DNA of 64,000 nt from JABDQZ01 sp050049775 (GTDB lineage: Bacteria > Pseudomonadota > Gammaproteobacteria > Chromatiales > Chromatiaceae): positions 28,115-92,114 of the forward strand of contig JASFVP010000006.1 in assembly GCA_050049775.1 (NCBI GenBank), given 5' to 3'. This document shows, piece by piece, positions 35,294 through 44,354 of the stretch; the first letter of the stretch is position 1, and the number at the start of each line of letters is the position of its first letter. Under the pieces are notes generated by a model. That model ran no database searches. It was not told where the DNA came from and saw only the letters and a program-made list of their open reading frames with translations. A program made the translations under genes and the position numbers.

Positions 35294-35562
35294 CTGGAAA
35301 CAATATTGCGAATATTATGCACCAGTGTCGGTGCAAAAACATGTTCAAAAAAACGCTGAAACCGAAAATCGACAAATCCGGTCCATGCTGTCCGGCCTGA
35401 TCCTGGTATGCCCGCCAAATCCGCTAAGTATGTGTCTGAGCTGCAAATTGTCTTTGAGATAGTTAAAGAAATACGCCAGGTAGTCGTTATTTCTCAAAGA
35501 GTAGCTTTCCGAGGCATATTTACTCACGCGCTGGATGATTTAGGGACGATCAAACAAATCTT
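35294..35562. other. Intergenic region between ubiG and the sensor kinase
   Basis: This 269-base divergent gap must hold promoters for both flanking genes. Near ubiG it has the repeat AATATT-GCG-AATATT (about 35302-35316) and a hairpin GCACC-AGTGTC-GGTGC. Short frames on both strands have no good ribosome-binding sites or recognisable products. No terminator or RNA gene was recognised. Confidence 0.3.
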
Positions 35563-37401
35563 ATGGATAACAAGCCGCGACTCAAATTTTCCTTCACGAT
35601 CGTCTTCATGACCATGGCCATGCTGGTCATTGTCTGTCTGGCTCAAATGCAGCAAACCGAGAAAAGCATGAGCATTGTTGTCAACGAAAGCAACGATCGC
35701 ATCCAGAAGGTTTCCGAAATGATTCTGTATGCGCGGGAACGCACCATCATCCTGCATCAATTACTGCTGGTTGATGACCCTTTCGTCCGTGATGAAATGA
35801 CCCAGGCGCTGCAGAAATACAGCAGCCTGTTCGCGGAAAACCGGATCAGCATGATAAACGGCAGGTTAAGTGAGGAAGAGCAAAATCTATTTAACGAACA
35901 GGGCCTGTTCACTTCGATTGCGTTGCCGTTGCAAAGGCGGGTAGTTGATCTGGTATTCCAGGAGAAACAGGCGCAAGCCAGACAATTGCTGATCGAGAAA
36001 GTGGGGCCAGCGCAGGATGATATTTTTGCCGTATTGAAAAAATTGATCAATTTCGAACGTGAAAAAGCAGCACATGAGCTGGAGTTGGTGAAAAAAAGCA
36101 ATGAACAGGCACTGGTCATTAACATGCTGCTTGGTATCACCGGGTTGCTGATTGTGGCGTTCACTGGTCATTACACCATAACCAGTATCGCCGGCAAGGA
36201 AAAACAGCTCAGTGATGAGCGCGACATGGCAACAGACATGTTCAACTTCGCCCCGGCCGGTCTGCTTAAGCTGGATTGTGATGGCACGATACTGGCGGCA
36301 AATCAGGCGGCTGCTGATCAGTTGGGCTGTACAAAAAAACAGCTCGAACGTGAGAATTTCGCGAGCATCATGCCGCAGCTGGATACAACGGGTGTATGCG
36401 CATCTGGTCTCGATAGCTTGCTAAATGAGTCGGGGCAGGACGTGCAGCTGAAAAAACTCGATGGCAGTCTGATCCCTGCCGTGGTCAATCTGCATATCCT
36501 TAAAGACAGGCAGATTGTTCTGGTTAGCCTCAATGATGTGTCCGAGGAACGCAAAGCCGAGCAGGAGCGGCTTGAATCGATTCGTTTTGTGCAGCAGGCT
36601 GAATCGGCAGCGGCTGCGGCGGAAAATGCCAACCGCCTGAAAAGTGAATTTCTCGCCAACATGTCGCATGAAATGCGTACACCTTTGCATGCCATACGCA
36701 GTTTTACGCAGTTGGCTAATAAGCTCAACAAAGACAATGGCAAAATGCATCGTTATTTTGAAAACATACTCAGCAGCAGCCAGCGCTTGGGCCGTCTGGT
36801 CAATGATTTGCTGGATTTGTCAAAACTCGAAGCCGGCAAAATGGAAATGCACATTGATCGCAATGACGTGGTCAGCACCGTTCACAATGTGGCGGCCGAA
36901 CTCGAATCATTGCTGGAGAAAAAATCCCTGCAGCTGGAAATTGATGCGCCGGCAGAACTTGAGGCGGATTTTGATCAGGACACCATGGTGCAGGTGCTGG
37001 TTAACGTACTCTCCAATGCCATCAAATTCAGTCCGGAAAATGGCATGGTGCGCCTTGCGGTGGAAGCCATTCCTTACGAGAGACACGGAAAGCGGCGGGA
37101 AGTGCTGACACTCACGGTGACGGATCAGGGTGCAGGCATTCCGGAGTCCGAGCTGGATCTGGTGTTTGACAAGTTTGCACAAAGCTCGAATACGGATAAC
37201 AAGGCCGGAGGCACCGGACTCGGTCTGGCGATTTGTCGTGAGATCATGCTGGCACACAATGGCGGCATCAAGGCACTGAAACCAGGTCCGGATGAAAATA
37301 TTGGTGCAAAAATCGAGATTTGCCTGCCGCGTTACGCCGAGGCCGAAGCGGAATCAGTGGTTACCGAGATGAAGCAATATCGTTCGAGTTCAGTTGGTTA
37401 G
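35563..37401 (+). CDS. Membrane sensor histidine kinase with PAS domain
   Basis: The 612-residue kinase has a membrane helix (9-27), a periplasmic, helical, MCP-like four-helix-bundle sensing region (about 30-180), a second membrane helix (184-203), a PAS domain (about 222-330), then HisKA with the phospho-acceptor His369 (NMSHEMRTPLHAI). An HATPase_c domain follows, with VLSNAIKFSPENG, DQGAGIPESEL and GGTGLGLAICREI. No response regulator is adjacent, so it is an orphan. Its 3' end overlaps the convergent eptA-like gene by 41 bases. Confidence 0.9.
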   Translation: MDNKPRLKFSFTIVFMTMAMLVIVCLAQMQQTEKSMSIVVNESNDRIQKVSEMILYARERTIILHQLLLVDDPFVRDEMTQALQKYSSLFAENRISMINGRLSEEEQNLFNEQGLFTSIALPLQRRVVDLVFQEKQAQARQLLIEKVGPAQDDIFAVLKKLINFEREKAAHELELVKKSNEQALVINMLLGITGLLIVAFTGHYTITSIAGKEKQLSDERDMATDMFNFAPAGLLKLDCDGTILAANQAAADQLGCTKKQLERENFASIMPQLDTTGVCASGLDSLLNESGQDVQLKKLDGSLIPAVVNLHILKDRQIVLVSLNDVSEERKAEQERLESIRFVQQAESAAAAAENANRLKSEFLANMSHEMRTPLHAIRSFTQLANKLNKDNGKMHRYFENILSSSQRLGRLVNDLLDLSKLEAGKMEMHIDRNDVVSTVHNVAAELESLLEKKSLQLEIDAPAELEADFDQDTMVQVLVNVLSNAIKFSPENGMVRLAVEAIPYERHGKRREVLTLTVTDQGAGIPESELDLVFDKFAQSSNTDNKAGGTGLGLAICREIMLAHNGGIKALKPGPDENIGAKIEICLPRYAEAEAESVVTEMKQYRSSSVG

Positions 37402-39028
37402 AAGCGGCTGTTCTGCAAGGCTCTAATAAGTCCAGTTTTTGCTTGTACAGACTGGTAGAAACATCAAACATGCCGAGCAGTGAATGGAATATGTTGTCGT
37501 GTGAATAGGCTGTATCCAGCTTGTCACCCAGACACCTTGTATTTACCCCATTGTGATCTGCAAAGGGTCCGGATAACCATAAAATAAACGGTACCCGAAT
37601 CTGTTCATCCGGTGCCAGAAAATACGGCAGGCCATGCAGGTAGATGCCGTTCTCTCCGAGTGATTCACCGTGATCCGACACATACAGCATTAAAGACTCT
37701 GCCTGTGGCGCTTTTTGTTGCAGCGTGTCGATGATGCGGGCCAGCACAAAATCGGTATACAGAATGGTGTTGTCGTAAGCGTTTTTCAGCTCATCCAGGG
37801 TGCAGTTTTGCGGCGTATTGCCTTCACACTCCGGTGCGAAGCGGGTAAAGGACTGCGGATGCCGTTTGTAATAGGCCGGCCCGTGGCTGCCTTTTTGGTG
37901 CAACACCACGAGAACGTCCTTATCACCTACACCGACAACCTGCTCAAGTTGTCGTACCAGCACTTCATCAAAACACTCCGACGGATTGCACCAGCGGGCT
38001 TTTTCCTCATCAGTAAGTTGTATTGTCTGTTCCTCACTGGCGACACGCTTGCTGCCGGAATTGTTGTCGAACCAGAGCGTTTCGATGCCGGCGGTCTGCA
38101 AGACATCGAGAATATTGTTGTAGTGTGCTGCTTCCGCCGGGCTGAAATTGCTGTGTTCCAGAATGCTGAAAATGCAGGGCACGGATTCCGCGGTTGATGT
38201 ACCGCAGGCATTTACCTGGCGATAACTCAGGACATCGCGCTGTTGCAACATCGGGTTGGTCTCGCGCGCATAACCATTGAGTGAAAAATTTTGCGCTCTG
38301 GCGGTCTCGCCAATCACCAGCACCACGATTTTGCGATATTTCGATATCTGTCTCTGTTTTGCATCCTGACCGATCAACTGCTTTGGCCTGGCTGCCGTCT
38401 CGATATGCGCCGTGATCAATTGCCGTACGGAATGCAACGTCTCGATTGGATTCATGTAAATCTTCAGTTCACGATTTTCCCCGCCAAACAGGGTTATGCT
38501 TTTGTAATTCCACCAGCCGATAACAACCGTCAATAGCACAATGCCGACCGCATACAGCAAACGGTTGAGCATCTCACGTCTGAACGATTGGCGACGGATT
38601 TTGACAGCGACAACCAGCACGGAGGGCAACAAACCAAACGTCAGCATGAACTGCAAAAACGGCAGAGTGATCTGTTCGCCGGCCTCGTGTGAATCAGTCT
38701 GCAACACATTTAGCAGCATCGAGTCATTGACGATGATGCCGTACTCATTCTGAAAATAACTGATGGCGGAGCAGATCAGTAGAAACAGGATCAGAAATGG
38801 CTTGAACAGATACTTCTGGCTGAAAGCCAGGGCCAGCAATGCCATGGGGGCAAACATGATGAAAAACAGGCCGACGAAAACTGCGAAGCCATCGGCACTG
38901 GCAGGATCAGCAATCTTGCCAACCTCGGACCAGAACTTGCTGTTGAGAAAAAGATTCAGATACAGGCTGAACAATATCGCCAGCATACCGGTGCTGGATT
39001 CAAAACGGATGCGTGATACTGCCTGCAT
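37361..39028 (-). CDS. eptA: Phosphoethanolamine transferase, EptA-like
   Basis: EptA-type enzymes transfer phosphoethanolamine from phosphatidylethanolamine to lipid A (or another glycan), lowering negative surface charge. The 555-residue protein has five N-terminal membrane helices, then a periplasmic sulfatase-fold domain from about residue 215. This shows IVVLVIGETARAQNFSLNGY, the nucleophile region ACGTSTAESVPCIFS, HQKGSHGPAYYKR and SDHGESLGENGIYLHG. The start is uncertain (no Shine-Dalgarno; the ATG at 38986 is possible). It sits beside a histidine kinase, which could regulate it. Confidence 0.92.
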   Translation of the reverse strand: MQAVSRIRFESSTGMLAILFSLYLNLFLNSKFWSEVGKIADPASADGFAVFVGLFFIMFAPMALLALAFSQKYLFKPFLILFLLICSAISYFQNEYGIIVNDSMLLNVLQTDSHEAGEQITLPFLQFMLTFGLLPSVLVVAVKIRRQSFRREMLNRLLYAVGIVLLTVVIGWWNYKSITLFGGENRELKIYMNPIETLHSVRQLITAHIETAARPKQLIGQDAKQRQISKYRKIVVLVIGETARAQNFSLNGYARETNPMLQQRDVLSYRQVNACGTSTAESVPCIFSILEHSNFSPAEAAHYNNILDVLQTAGIETLWFDNNSGSKRVASEEQTIQLTDEEKARWCNPSECFDEVLVRQLEQVVGVGDKDVLVVLHQKGSHGPAYYKRHPQSFTRFAPECEGNTPQNCTLDELKNAYDNTILYTDFVLARIIDTLQQKAPQAESLMLYVSDHGESLGENGIYLHGLPYFLAPDEQIRVPFILWLSGPFADHNGVNTRCLGDKLDTAYSHDNIFHSLLGMFDVSTSLYKQKLDLLEPCRTAASNQLNSNDIASSR

Positions 39029-39165
39029 AGAGGGGACGTATTCTGTTTGAGATTGCGGTTTTCAGGGGGAGCAGATGTTAGCGCATCAGCACTGTGACTG
39101 AAAAGTTACATCAATCTGACTGTCTGACGGGGGCTATGACAGCCTGGTGTGCTGATTGGTTTCAA

Positions 39166-40494
39166 TCAGTTTTGTACCGACAACAAAATCTTGTGCTGCC
39201 ATTCGCGAGTGCGATCGAGAATCTGCTGTTCATCGAGTGTCGTCAATTGATGTTCACGCAGTACCTGTCGTCCCTGAATCCAGACATCGCTGATCTGGCT
39301 GGAATGACTGGCGTAGACAATCTGCGAGACCGGATTATAGACCGGTTCGGCCGCCAGTCCGGTCAGGCGGATGGCGCACAGGTCGGCCGCCTTGCCCGGC
39401 TTGAGTGATCCGGTGATATCTCCGATGCCAAGTGCGATGGCGCCATTGAGCGTTGCCATTTTCAATGCGGTGCTGGCGGCGATGGCGTCGGCCTTGCCAG
39501 CGACTCCTTTGGCCAGCAGCGCCGCGGTGCGCATTTCCTCGAGCATGTCGAGGTTGTTGTTGCTGGCTGCGCCGTCCGTGCCAAGCGCGACATTGACGCC
39601 GGCCTGCACCAGCGTTTCGACCTGACAGAAGCCCGAGGCGAGTTTCAGATTGGACTGCGGGCAATGCACGACATGACAGCCGTTATCGGCGATCTGGCGG
39701 ATTTCCTGTTTGTCCAGTTGCGTCATGTGCACGCCCAACAGCGAAGGCGTCAACAGGCCGAGATCAGCCAGCCGCGCCAGCGGACGCTTGCGATGACTGT
39801 CGAGACTCATGCGGATTTCATCCTGGGTCTCATGCACGTGCATGTGGACCGGGATCTCGAGTTCATTGGCCAGCATCTGGATGCGCGACAGGGCTGTGTC
39901 CGCCACCGAGTAGGGCGCATGCGGCGCAAACGCTGTACGAACCAGGTCATGGCCGCGGTACTGATCGTGTAATTTCAGGCCCTTGTCGAGATACTGGTCG
40001 TGGTCTTCCGCCCAGGCCGACGGGAAATCGATGACAATCAGGCCAACACAGGCGCGCATATGGGCGCTGGCGGCAACGTGAGCCGTGATGTCCGGGAAGA
40101 AATACATGTCGTTAAAGCAGGTGGTGCCGCTTTTGACCATTTCAGCAATCGCCAGTCGGCTGCCATCGGCGACAAACTCTTCACCGACCCAGTGTGCTTC
40201 CGCCGGCCAGATGTGATTGTTGAGCCAGTCCATCAGCGGCAGGTCATCGGCAAGGCCACGAAACAGACTCATCGGTGTGTGCGTGTGCGCATTGATGAAG
40301 CCCGGGAACAAGGCATGCTGGCCCAGCTCAAATTCCTCCTCGGCCTGGTAGCTTTGCTTGGCCAGTTCGGTCGGGAGGATGTCGCTGATCAAGCCATGAT
40401 TGATCGCAATGGAATGATGCCTGAGTACACTGTTTTCCGGTTCAACCGGGATGACCCAGCCGGCATGAATCAGACTTTCGACTTTTTTTGTCAT
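39166..40494 (-). CDS. mtaD: 5-methylthioadenosine/S-adenosylhomocysteine deaminase (TRZ/ATZ family)
   Basis: This amidohydrolase deaminates methylthioadenosine or related purines in methionine salvage. The 442-residue protein has the metal motif FINAHTHTPMSLFRGLADD near residue 65, GTTCFNDMYFF near 122, HMHVHETQDEI near 215, and GTDGAASNNNLDM near 302. It diverges from mtnA by 72 bases. The mtaD-mtnA pair beside gyrA and ubiG matches the order in Pseudomonas, where methylthioadenosine is routed through methylthioinosine. Confidence 0.9.
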   Translation of the reverse strand: MTKKVESLIHAGWVIPVEPENSVLRHHSIAINHGLISDILPTELAKQSYQAEEEFELGQHALFPGFINAHTHTPMSLFRGLADDLPLMDWLNNHIWPAEAHWVGEEFVADGSRLAIAEMVKSGTTCFNDMYFFPDITAHVAASAHMRACVGLIVIDFPSAWAEDHDQYLDKGLKLHDQYRGHDLVRTAFAPHAPYSVADTALSRIQMLANELEIPVHMHVHETQDEIRMSLDSHRKRPLARLADLGLLTPSLLGVHMTQLDKQEIRQIADNGCHVVHCPQSNLKLASGFCQVETLVQAGVNVALGTDGAASNNNLDMLEEMRTAALLAKGVAGKADAIAASTALKMATLNGAIALGIGDITGSLKPGKAADLCAIRLTGLAAEPVYNPVSQIVYASHSSQISDVWIQGRQVLREHQLTTLDEQQILDRTREWQHKILLSVQN

Positions 40495-40566
40495 TTTTTA
40501 TTGCTGCCTCTTACAATGGCTGTCTTTGCAATCAATGGCCGCTAATGTGCCACGAGGAGATCCAGG

Positions 40567-41625
40567 ATGGAAGTTGTCAATCCTGACATAAAAATCGATG
40601 CCGATCATGCCATTGTCTGGCAGGACGATGTGCTGTACCTGTTGGATCAGCGGGTGTTACCGGCGACCGAACAATTCATTCGACTCACCAGCGCCGAGCA
40701 GACGGCCGAAGCCATCCGCACCATGGTCGTGCGTGGTGCCCCCGCCATTGGTGTAACTGCGGCCTACGCTGTGGTGCTGGCAGCGCGTCAGGTTTATGCC
40801 GCTCATGCGGCCGACTGGCGTTCGCATATTGAGGAAAAACTGAACTTGCTGGCGCAGGCGCGCCCGACCGCGGTCAATCTGTTCTGGGCCATCGAACGCA
40901 TGCGTGAACGCATACAGCAATTGGGTGCAGAAGACCCGCAAGCGGCCTTGCTGCAACTGGCACTGGAGATTCACGAGCAGGATCGCCAGGCCAACCGCAG
41001 CATGGGCGATTTTGGGGCTTCTCTGATAGAACAACCGGCGGCGGTGATCACACATTGTAATGCCGGTGCATTGGCGACCGGCGGCTATGGCACGGCACTG
41101 GGCGTGATTCGCAGTGCGTTTCGTGATGGCAATATCCGACAGGTGTATGCCGATGAAACCCGGCCCTGGCTGCAAGGTGCGCGCCTGACGGCCTGGGAAC
41201 TGGCGCGTGACCAGATCCCCGTGACCATGCTGGCCGATGGTGCGGCGGCCAGCCGCCTGGCGCACGGTGGCGTCGACTGGGTGATCGTCGGTTCCGACCG
41301 TATCGCCGCCAATGGCGATGTCGCCAACAAGATCGGCACTTACCAGCTGGCGATTGCGGCGCGGCATCACGGCGTCAGGTTTATGGTGGCGGCACCGACC
41401 TCGACCATCGACATGTCCGCCGCCAGCGGCGCCGACATACCGATCGAGACCCGTGATGCCGACGAAGTGCTGTGTTGCGCCGGTCAGCGCGTTGCCGCTG
41501 CCGGTGTGGACGCCTGGAATCCGGTGTTTGACGTGACGCCTGCCGGGCTGGTCGATGCTATTGTCACGGAAAAAGGCATTATCCACTCGCCAACGACTGA
41601 AAAAGTCCTGCAACACATGTCCTGA
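40567..41625 (+). CDS. mtnA: Methylthioribose-1-phosphate isomerase
   Basis: MtnA isomerises methylthioribose 1-phosphate to methylthioribulose 1-phosphate in methionine salvage. The 352-residue protein has the family motifs MVVRGAPAIGVTAAYA near residue 53, ITHCNAGALATGGYGTALG near 160 (catalytic Cys), ADETRPWLQGARLTAWEL near 195, and VGSDRIAANGDVANKIGTY near 240 (catalytic Asp). An AGGAG ribosome-binding site precedes the ATG. A hairpin terminator follows its stop. Confidence 0.95.
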   Translation: MEVVNPDIKIDADHAIVWQDDVLYLLDQRVLPATEQFIRLTSAEQTAEAIRTMVVRGAPAIGVTAAYAVVLAARQVYAAHAADWRSHIEEKLNLLAQARPTAVNLFWAIERMRERIQQLGAEDPQAALLQLALEIHEQDRQANRSMGDFGASLIEQPAAVITHCNAGALATGGYGTALGVIRSAFRDGNIRQVYADETRPWLQGARLTAWELARDQIPVTMLADGAAASRLAHGGVDWVIVGSDRIAANGDVANKIGTYQLAIAARHHGVRFMVAAPTSTIDMSAASGADIPIETRDADEVLCCAGQRVAAAGVDAWNPVFDVTPAGLVDAIVTEKGIIHSPTTEKVLQHMS

Positions 41626-41632
41626 ATCGCTA

Positions 41633-41653
41633 AAAACGCAGGAAATGCGTTTT
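41633..41653 (+). terminator. Hairpin terminator after mtnA
   Basis: An 8-bp inverted repeat, AAAACGCA-loop-TGCGTTTT, lies 8 bases past the mtnA stop and is followed by a further T-rich stretch after six bases. It separates mtnA from the gyrA promoter. Confidence 0.5.
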
Positions 41654-41689
41654 AAGCCGTTTTTGCTTTGTACTAACAGGGGGGAGGCA

Positions 41690-41698
41690 TGGTATGAT
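41690..41698 (+). promoter_or_regulatory. Candidate gyrA promoter, extended -10
   Basis: TGGTATGAT is an extended -10 element located about 70 bases upstream of gyrA. A weak -35 (TTGTAC at 41668-41673) is 19 bases away. Its place after the mtnA terminator suggests an independent start for the gyrA-serC run. A GGAGGGG sequence at 41746-41752 is unusually far (16 bases) from the gyrA ATG. Confidence 0.45.
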
Positions 41699-41768
41699 TC
41701 GGCCTTCCTGATCGGTTAAAAATAAAAACACGGCCGATCTTTCCTGGAGGGGTAGCAAGACCGCAACT

Positions 41769-44348
41769 ATGACTGAATTCGCCAAGGAAATCCTGCCGGT
41801 TGATCTCGAAGACGAGATGCAACAATCCTATCTCGACTATGCCATGAGCGTCATCGTCGGGCGCGCGCTACCGGATGTGCGCGACGGCCTCAAACCGGTG
41901 CATCGTCGTGTGCTGTACGCCATGAGTGTACTCGGCAACGACTGGAACAAACCCTACAAAAAGTCGGCGCGCGTCGTCGGTGATGTGATCGGTAAATACC
42001 ATCCGCATGGCGATACCGCTGTGTACGACACCATCGTACGCATGGCGCAACCGTTTGCCATGCGTTACATGCTGGTCGACGGCCAGGGCAACTTCGGTTC
42101 GGTCGACGGTGATGCGCCGGCGGCGATGCGTTACACCGAAGTGCGCATGGCCAAGATCGCGCATAGCCTGCTCGACGATCTCGACAAGGAAACTGTCGAC
42201 TTTGATGTCAACTATGACGAATCGGAAACCGAACCGACGGTCCTGCCGGCGCGCATTCCGAATCTGCTGGTCAACGGTTCTGCCGGCATCGCGGTCGGCA
42301 TGGCGACCAATATCCCACCGCATAACCTGACCGAAACCATCAATGCCTGTCTCGCCCTGATTGAAGACGATTCCATCGGCGTGGCGGAACTCATGCAACA
42401 TATACCGGGGCCGGATTTTCCGACCGCGGCGATGATCAACGGCAAAAGCGGCATCGTTGAAGCCTACAAGACCGGCCGCGGCCGTGTTTATGTGCGCGCC
42501 CGTACCGAAATTGAGGTAGACGAAGCCAAAGGCAAGCAGCGCATTGTCGTTACCGAACTGCCGTACCAGGTCAACAAGGCACGCCTGCTGGAAAAAATCG
42601 CCGAGCTGGTCAAGGACAAGAAGATCGAAGGTATCACCGAATTGCGCGACGAGTCCGACAAGGACGGCATGCGCATGGTGATCGAACTGCGTCGCGGTGA
42701 AGTCGGCGAGGTGGTGCTGAATAACCTGTATCAGCAGACGCAGATGCAAAACGTGTTCGGCATCAACATGGTCGCGCTGGTCGACGGCCAGCCGCGCACG
42801 CTCAATCTCAAGCAGATGCTGCAGTATTTCATTCGGCATCGCCGCGAGGTGGTGACCCGGCGCACGTTGTTTGAATTGCGCAAGGCGCGTGCCCGCGCCC
42901 ATGTGCTCGAAGGCTTGGCGGTAGCGCTGGCCAATATTGATGAAGTCATCGAGCTGATCAAAAAAGCCGGCAGTCCGGCCGAAGCCAAACAGCAGTTGCT
43001 GGAGCGTGTCTGGAAATCCGGCACCGTCGAAGCCATGCTGGAACGCGCCGGCGCCACCGCCTCGCGTCCCGAGGACCTGTCCGACGAATTTGGCCTGACC
43101 GCCGAAGGCTATCGCCTCACCGAGGTACAGGCGCAGGCCATCCTGGATTTGCGCCTGCATCGTTTAACCGGCCTTGAGCAGGATAAAATCCTTAATGAAT
43201 ACAGTGAGATAATAGATAAAATTAAGGAACTGCTTGATATCCTGTCCAGCCCGGATCGGCTCATGGAAGTAATTCGTGACGAGCTCATCGATATCCGCGA
43301 GCAGTTCGGCGATGCGCGCCGTACCGAAATCATTTCCGATCACCTGGAACTGACCCTAGAAGACCTGATCACCGAGGAAGATGTCGTGGTCACCCTGTCG
43401 CATCAGGGTTATGCCAAGGCACAGCCGCTGGAGGTTTACCAGGCGCAGAAACGCGGCGGTAAGGGCAAGGCGGCGGCTTCGACCAAGGATGAGGATTTCA
43501 TCGACCGGTTATTTGTCGCCAGCACGCACGACACCATTTTGTGTTTCTCCAGTCGTGGTCGTGTCTACTGGCTCAAGGTGTATCAATTGCCGCAGGCCGG
43601 TCGCAATGCGCGCGGCAAGCCGATGGTGAATCTGTTACCGCTGGAAGCGGACGAGCGCATCAATGCGGTGTTGCCGATTCGCGAATACACTGATAACGAA
43701 TTCATCTTCATGGCGACCAGTTCCGGTGTCGTGAAAAAGACGCCGCTGGAAGCGTTCTCACGCCCGCGCGCCAGCGGTATCATCGCCGTCGATTTACGCG
43801 AAGATGATCAGCTGATCGGCGTGGCGATTACGGATGGCAGCAAAGACATCATGCTGTTTACCACCGCCGGCAAGGCTGTCCGCTTCAACGAAGACGCCGT
43901 GCGTTCCATGGGCCGCACCGCCTGCGGTGTGCGCGGTGTGCGTCTGGATGAAGGCCAGGAAGTCATCTCCCTGATCATAGAAGATGAAGGTGATGTACTA
44001 ACCGTAACCGAAAACGGCTACGGCAAGCGCACGCCGATGGATCAGTTCCCGACCAAGGGCCGTGGCGGTAAGGGCATGAAGTCGATCAAGACTTCCGAGC
44101 GCAATGGCGACCAGATCGGCGCCGTGCTGGTTACCGATTCGGATGAAGTCATGCTGATTACCGATGGCGGTACGTTGGTCAGGACCACCGTAGCCGGCAT
44201 CTCGCAAATGGGCCGCGACACCCAGGGCGTGAAAATGATCAGCCTGAGCAAAGGTGAAAAATTAATCGGCATCGAACGGGTGATGACCCTCGAAGCTGAC
44301 GACGAAAATATTGAACCGGATGCTGAAGCCGGTTCAGAGCAGGAGTAG
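41769..44348 (+). CDS. gyrA: DNA gyrase subunit A
   Basis: GyrA is the cleavage-religation subunit of gyrase, which introduces negative supercoils. The 859-residue protein has the quinolone-resistance region GKYHPHGDTAVYDTIVRMAQ with Thr83 and Asp87, catalytic Tyr122 (AAMRYTEVRM), and C-terminal pinwheel repeats that include a GyrA box (QRGGKGK-type, here QKRGGKGKAA near residue 560). The C terminus is acidic. Thr83 is also found in Pseudomonas. gyrB is not in the window. It is followed six bases later by serC. Confidence 0.98.
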   Translation: MTEFAKEILPVDLEDEMQQSYLDYAMSVIVGRALPDVRDGLKPVHRRVLYAMSVLGNDWNKPYKKSARVVGDVIGKYHPHGDTAVYDTIVRMAQPFAMRYMLVDGQGNFGSVDGDAPAAMRYTEVRMAKIAHSLLDDLDKETVDFDVNYDESETEPTVLPARIPNLLVNGSAGIAVGMATNIPPHNLTETINACLALIEDDSIGVAELMQHIPGPDFPTAAMINGKSGIVEAYKTGRGRVYVRARTEIEVDEAKGKQRIVVTELPYQVNKARLLEKIAELVKDKKIEGITELRDESDKDGMRMVIELRRGEVGEVVLNNLYQQTQMQNVFGINMVALVDGQPRTLNLKQMLQYFIRHRREVVTRRTLFELRKARARAHVLEGLAVALANIDEVIELIKKAGSPAEAKQQLLERVWKSGTVEAMLERAGATASRPEDLSDEFGLTAEGYRLTEVQAQAILDLRLHRLTGLEQDKILNEYSEIIDKIKELLDILSSPDRLMEVIRDELIDIREQFGDARRTEIISDHLELTLEDLITEEDVVVTLSHQGYAKAQPLEVYQAQKRGGKGKAAASTKDEDFIDRLFVASTHDTILCFSSRGRVYWLKVYQLPQAGRNARGKPMVNLLPLEADERINAVLPIREYTDNEFIFMATSSGVVKKTPLEAFSRPRASGIIAVDLREDDQLIGVAITDGSKDIMLFTTAGKAVRFNEDAVRSMGRTACGVRGVRLDEGQEVISLIIEDEGDVLTVTENGYGKRTPMDQFPTKGRGGKGMKSIKTSERNGDQIGAVLVTDSDEVMLITDGGTLVRTTVAGISQMGRDTQGVKMISLSKGEKLIGIERVMTLEADDENIEPDAEAGSEQE

Positions 44349-44354
44349 AAGTAC

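Noticed and set aside
35408..35611. 67-codon plus-strand ORF between ubiG and the sensor kinase
   Set aside because: It overlaps the kinase start, has no good ribosome-binding site and no recognisable product.
41868..43160. 430-codon antisense ORF opposite gyrA
   Set aside because: It is rich in His, Arg and Gln with no domain, which is typical of the reverse frame of a GC-rich conserved gene, and gyrA itself is unambiguous.
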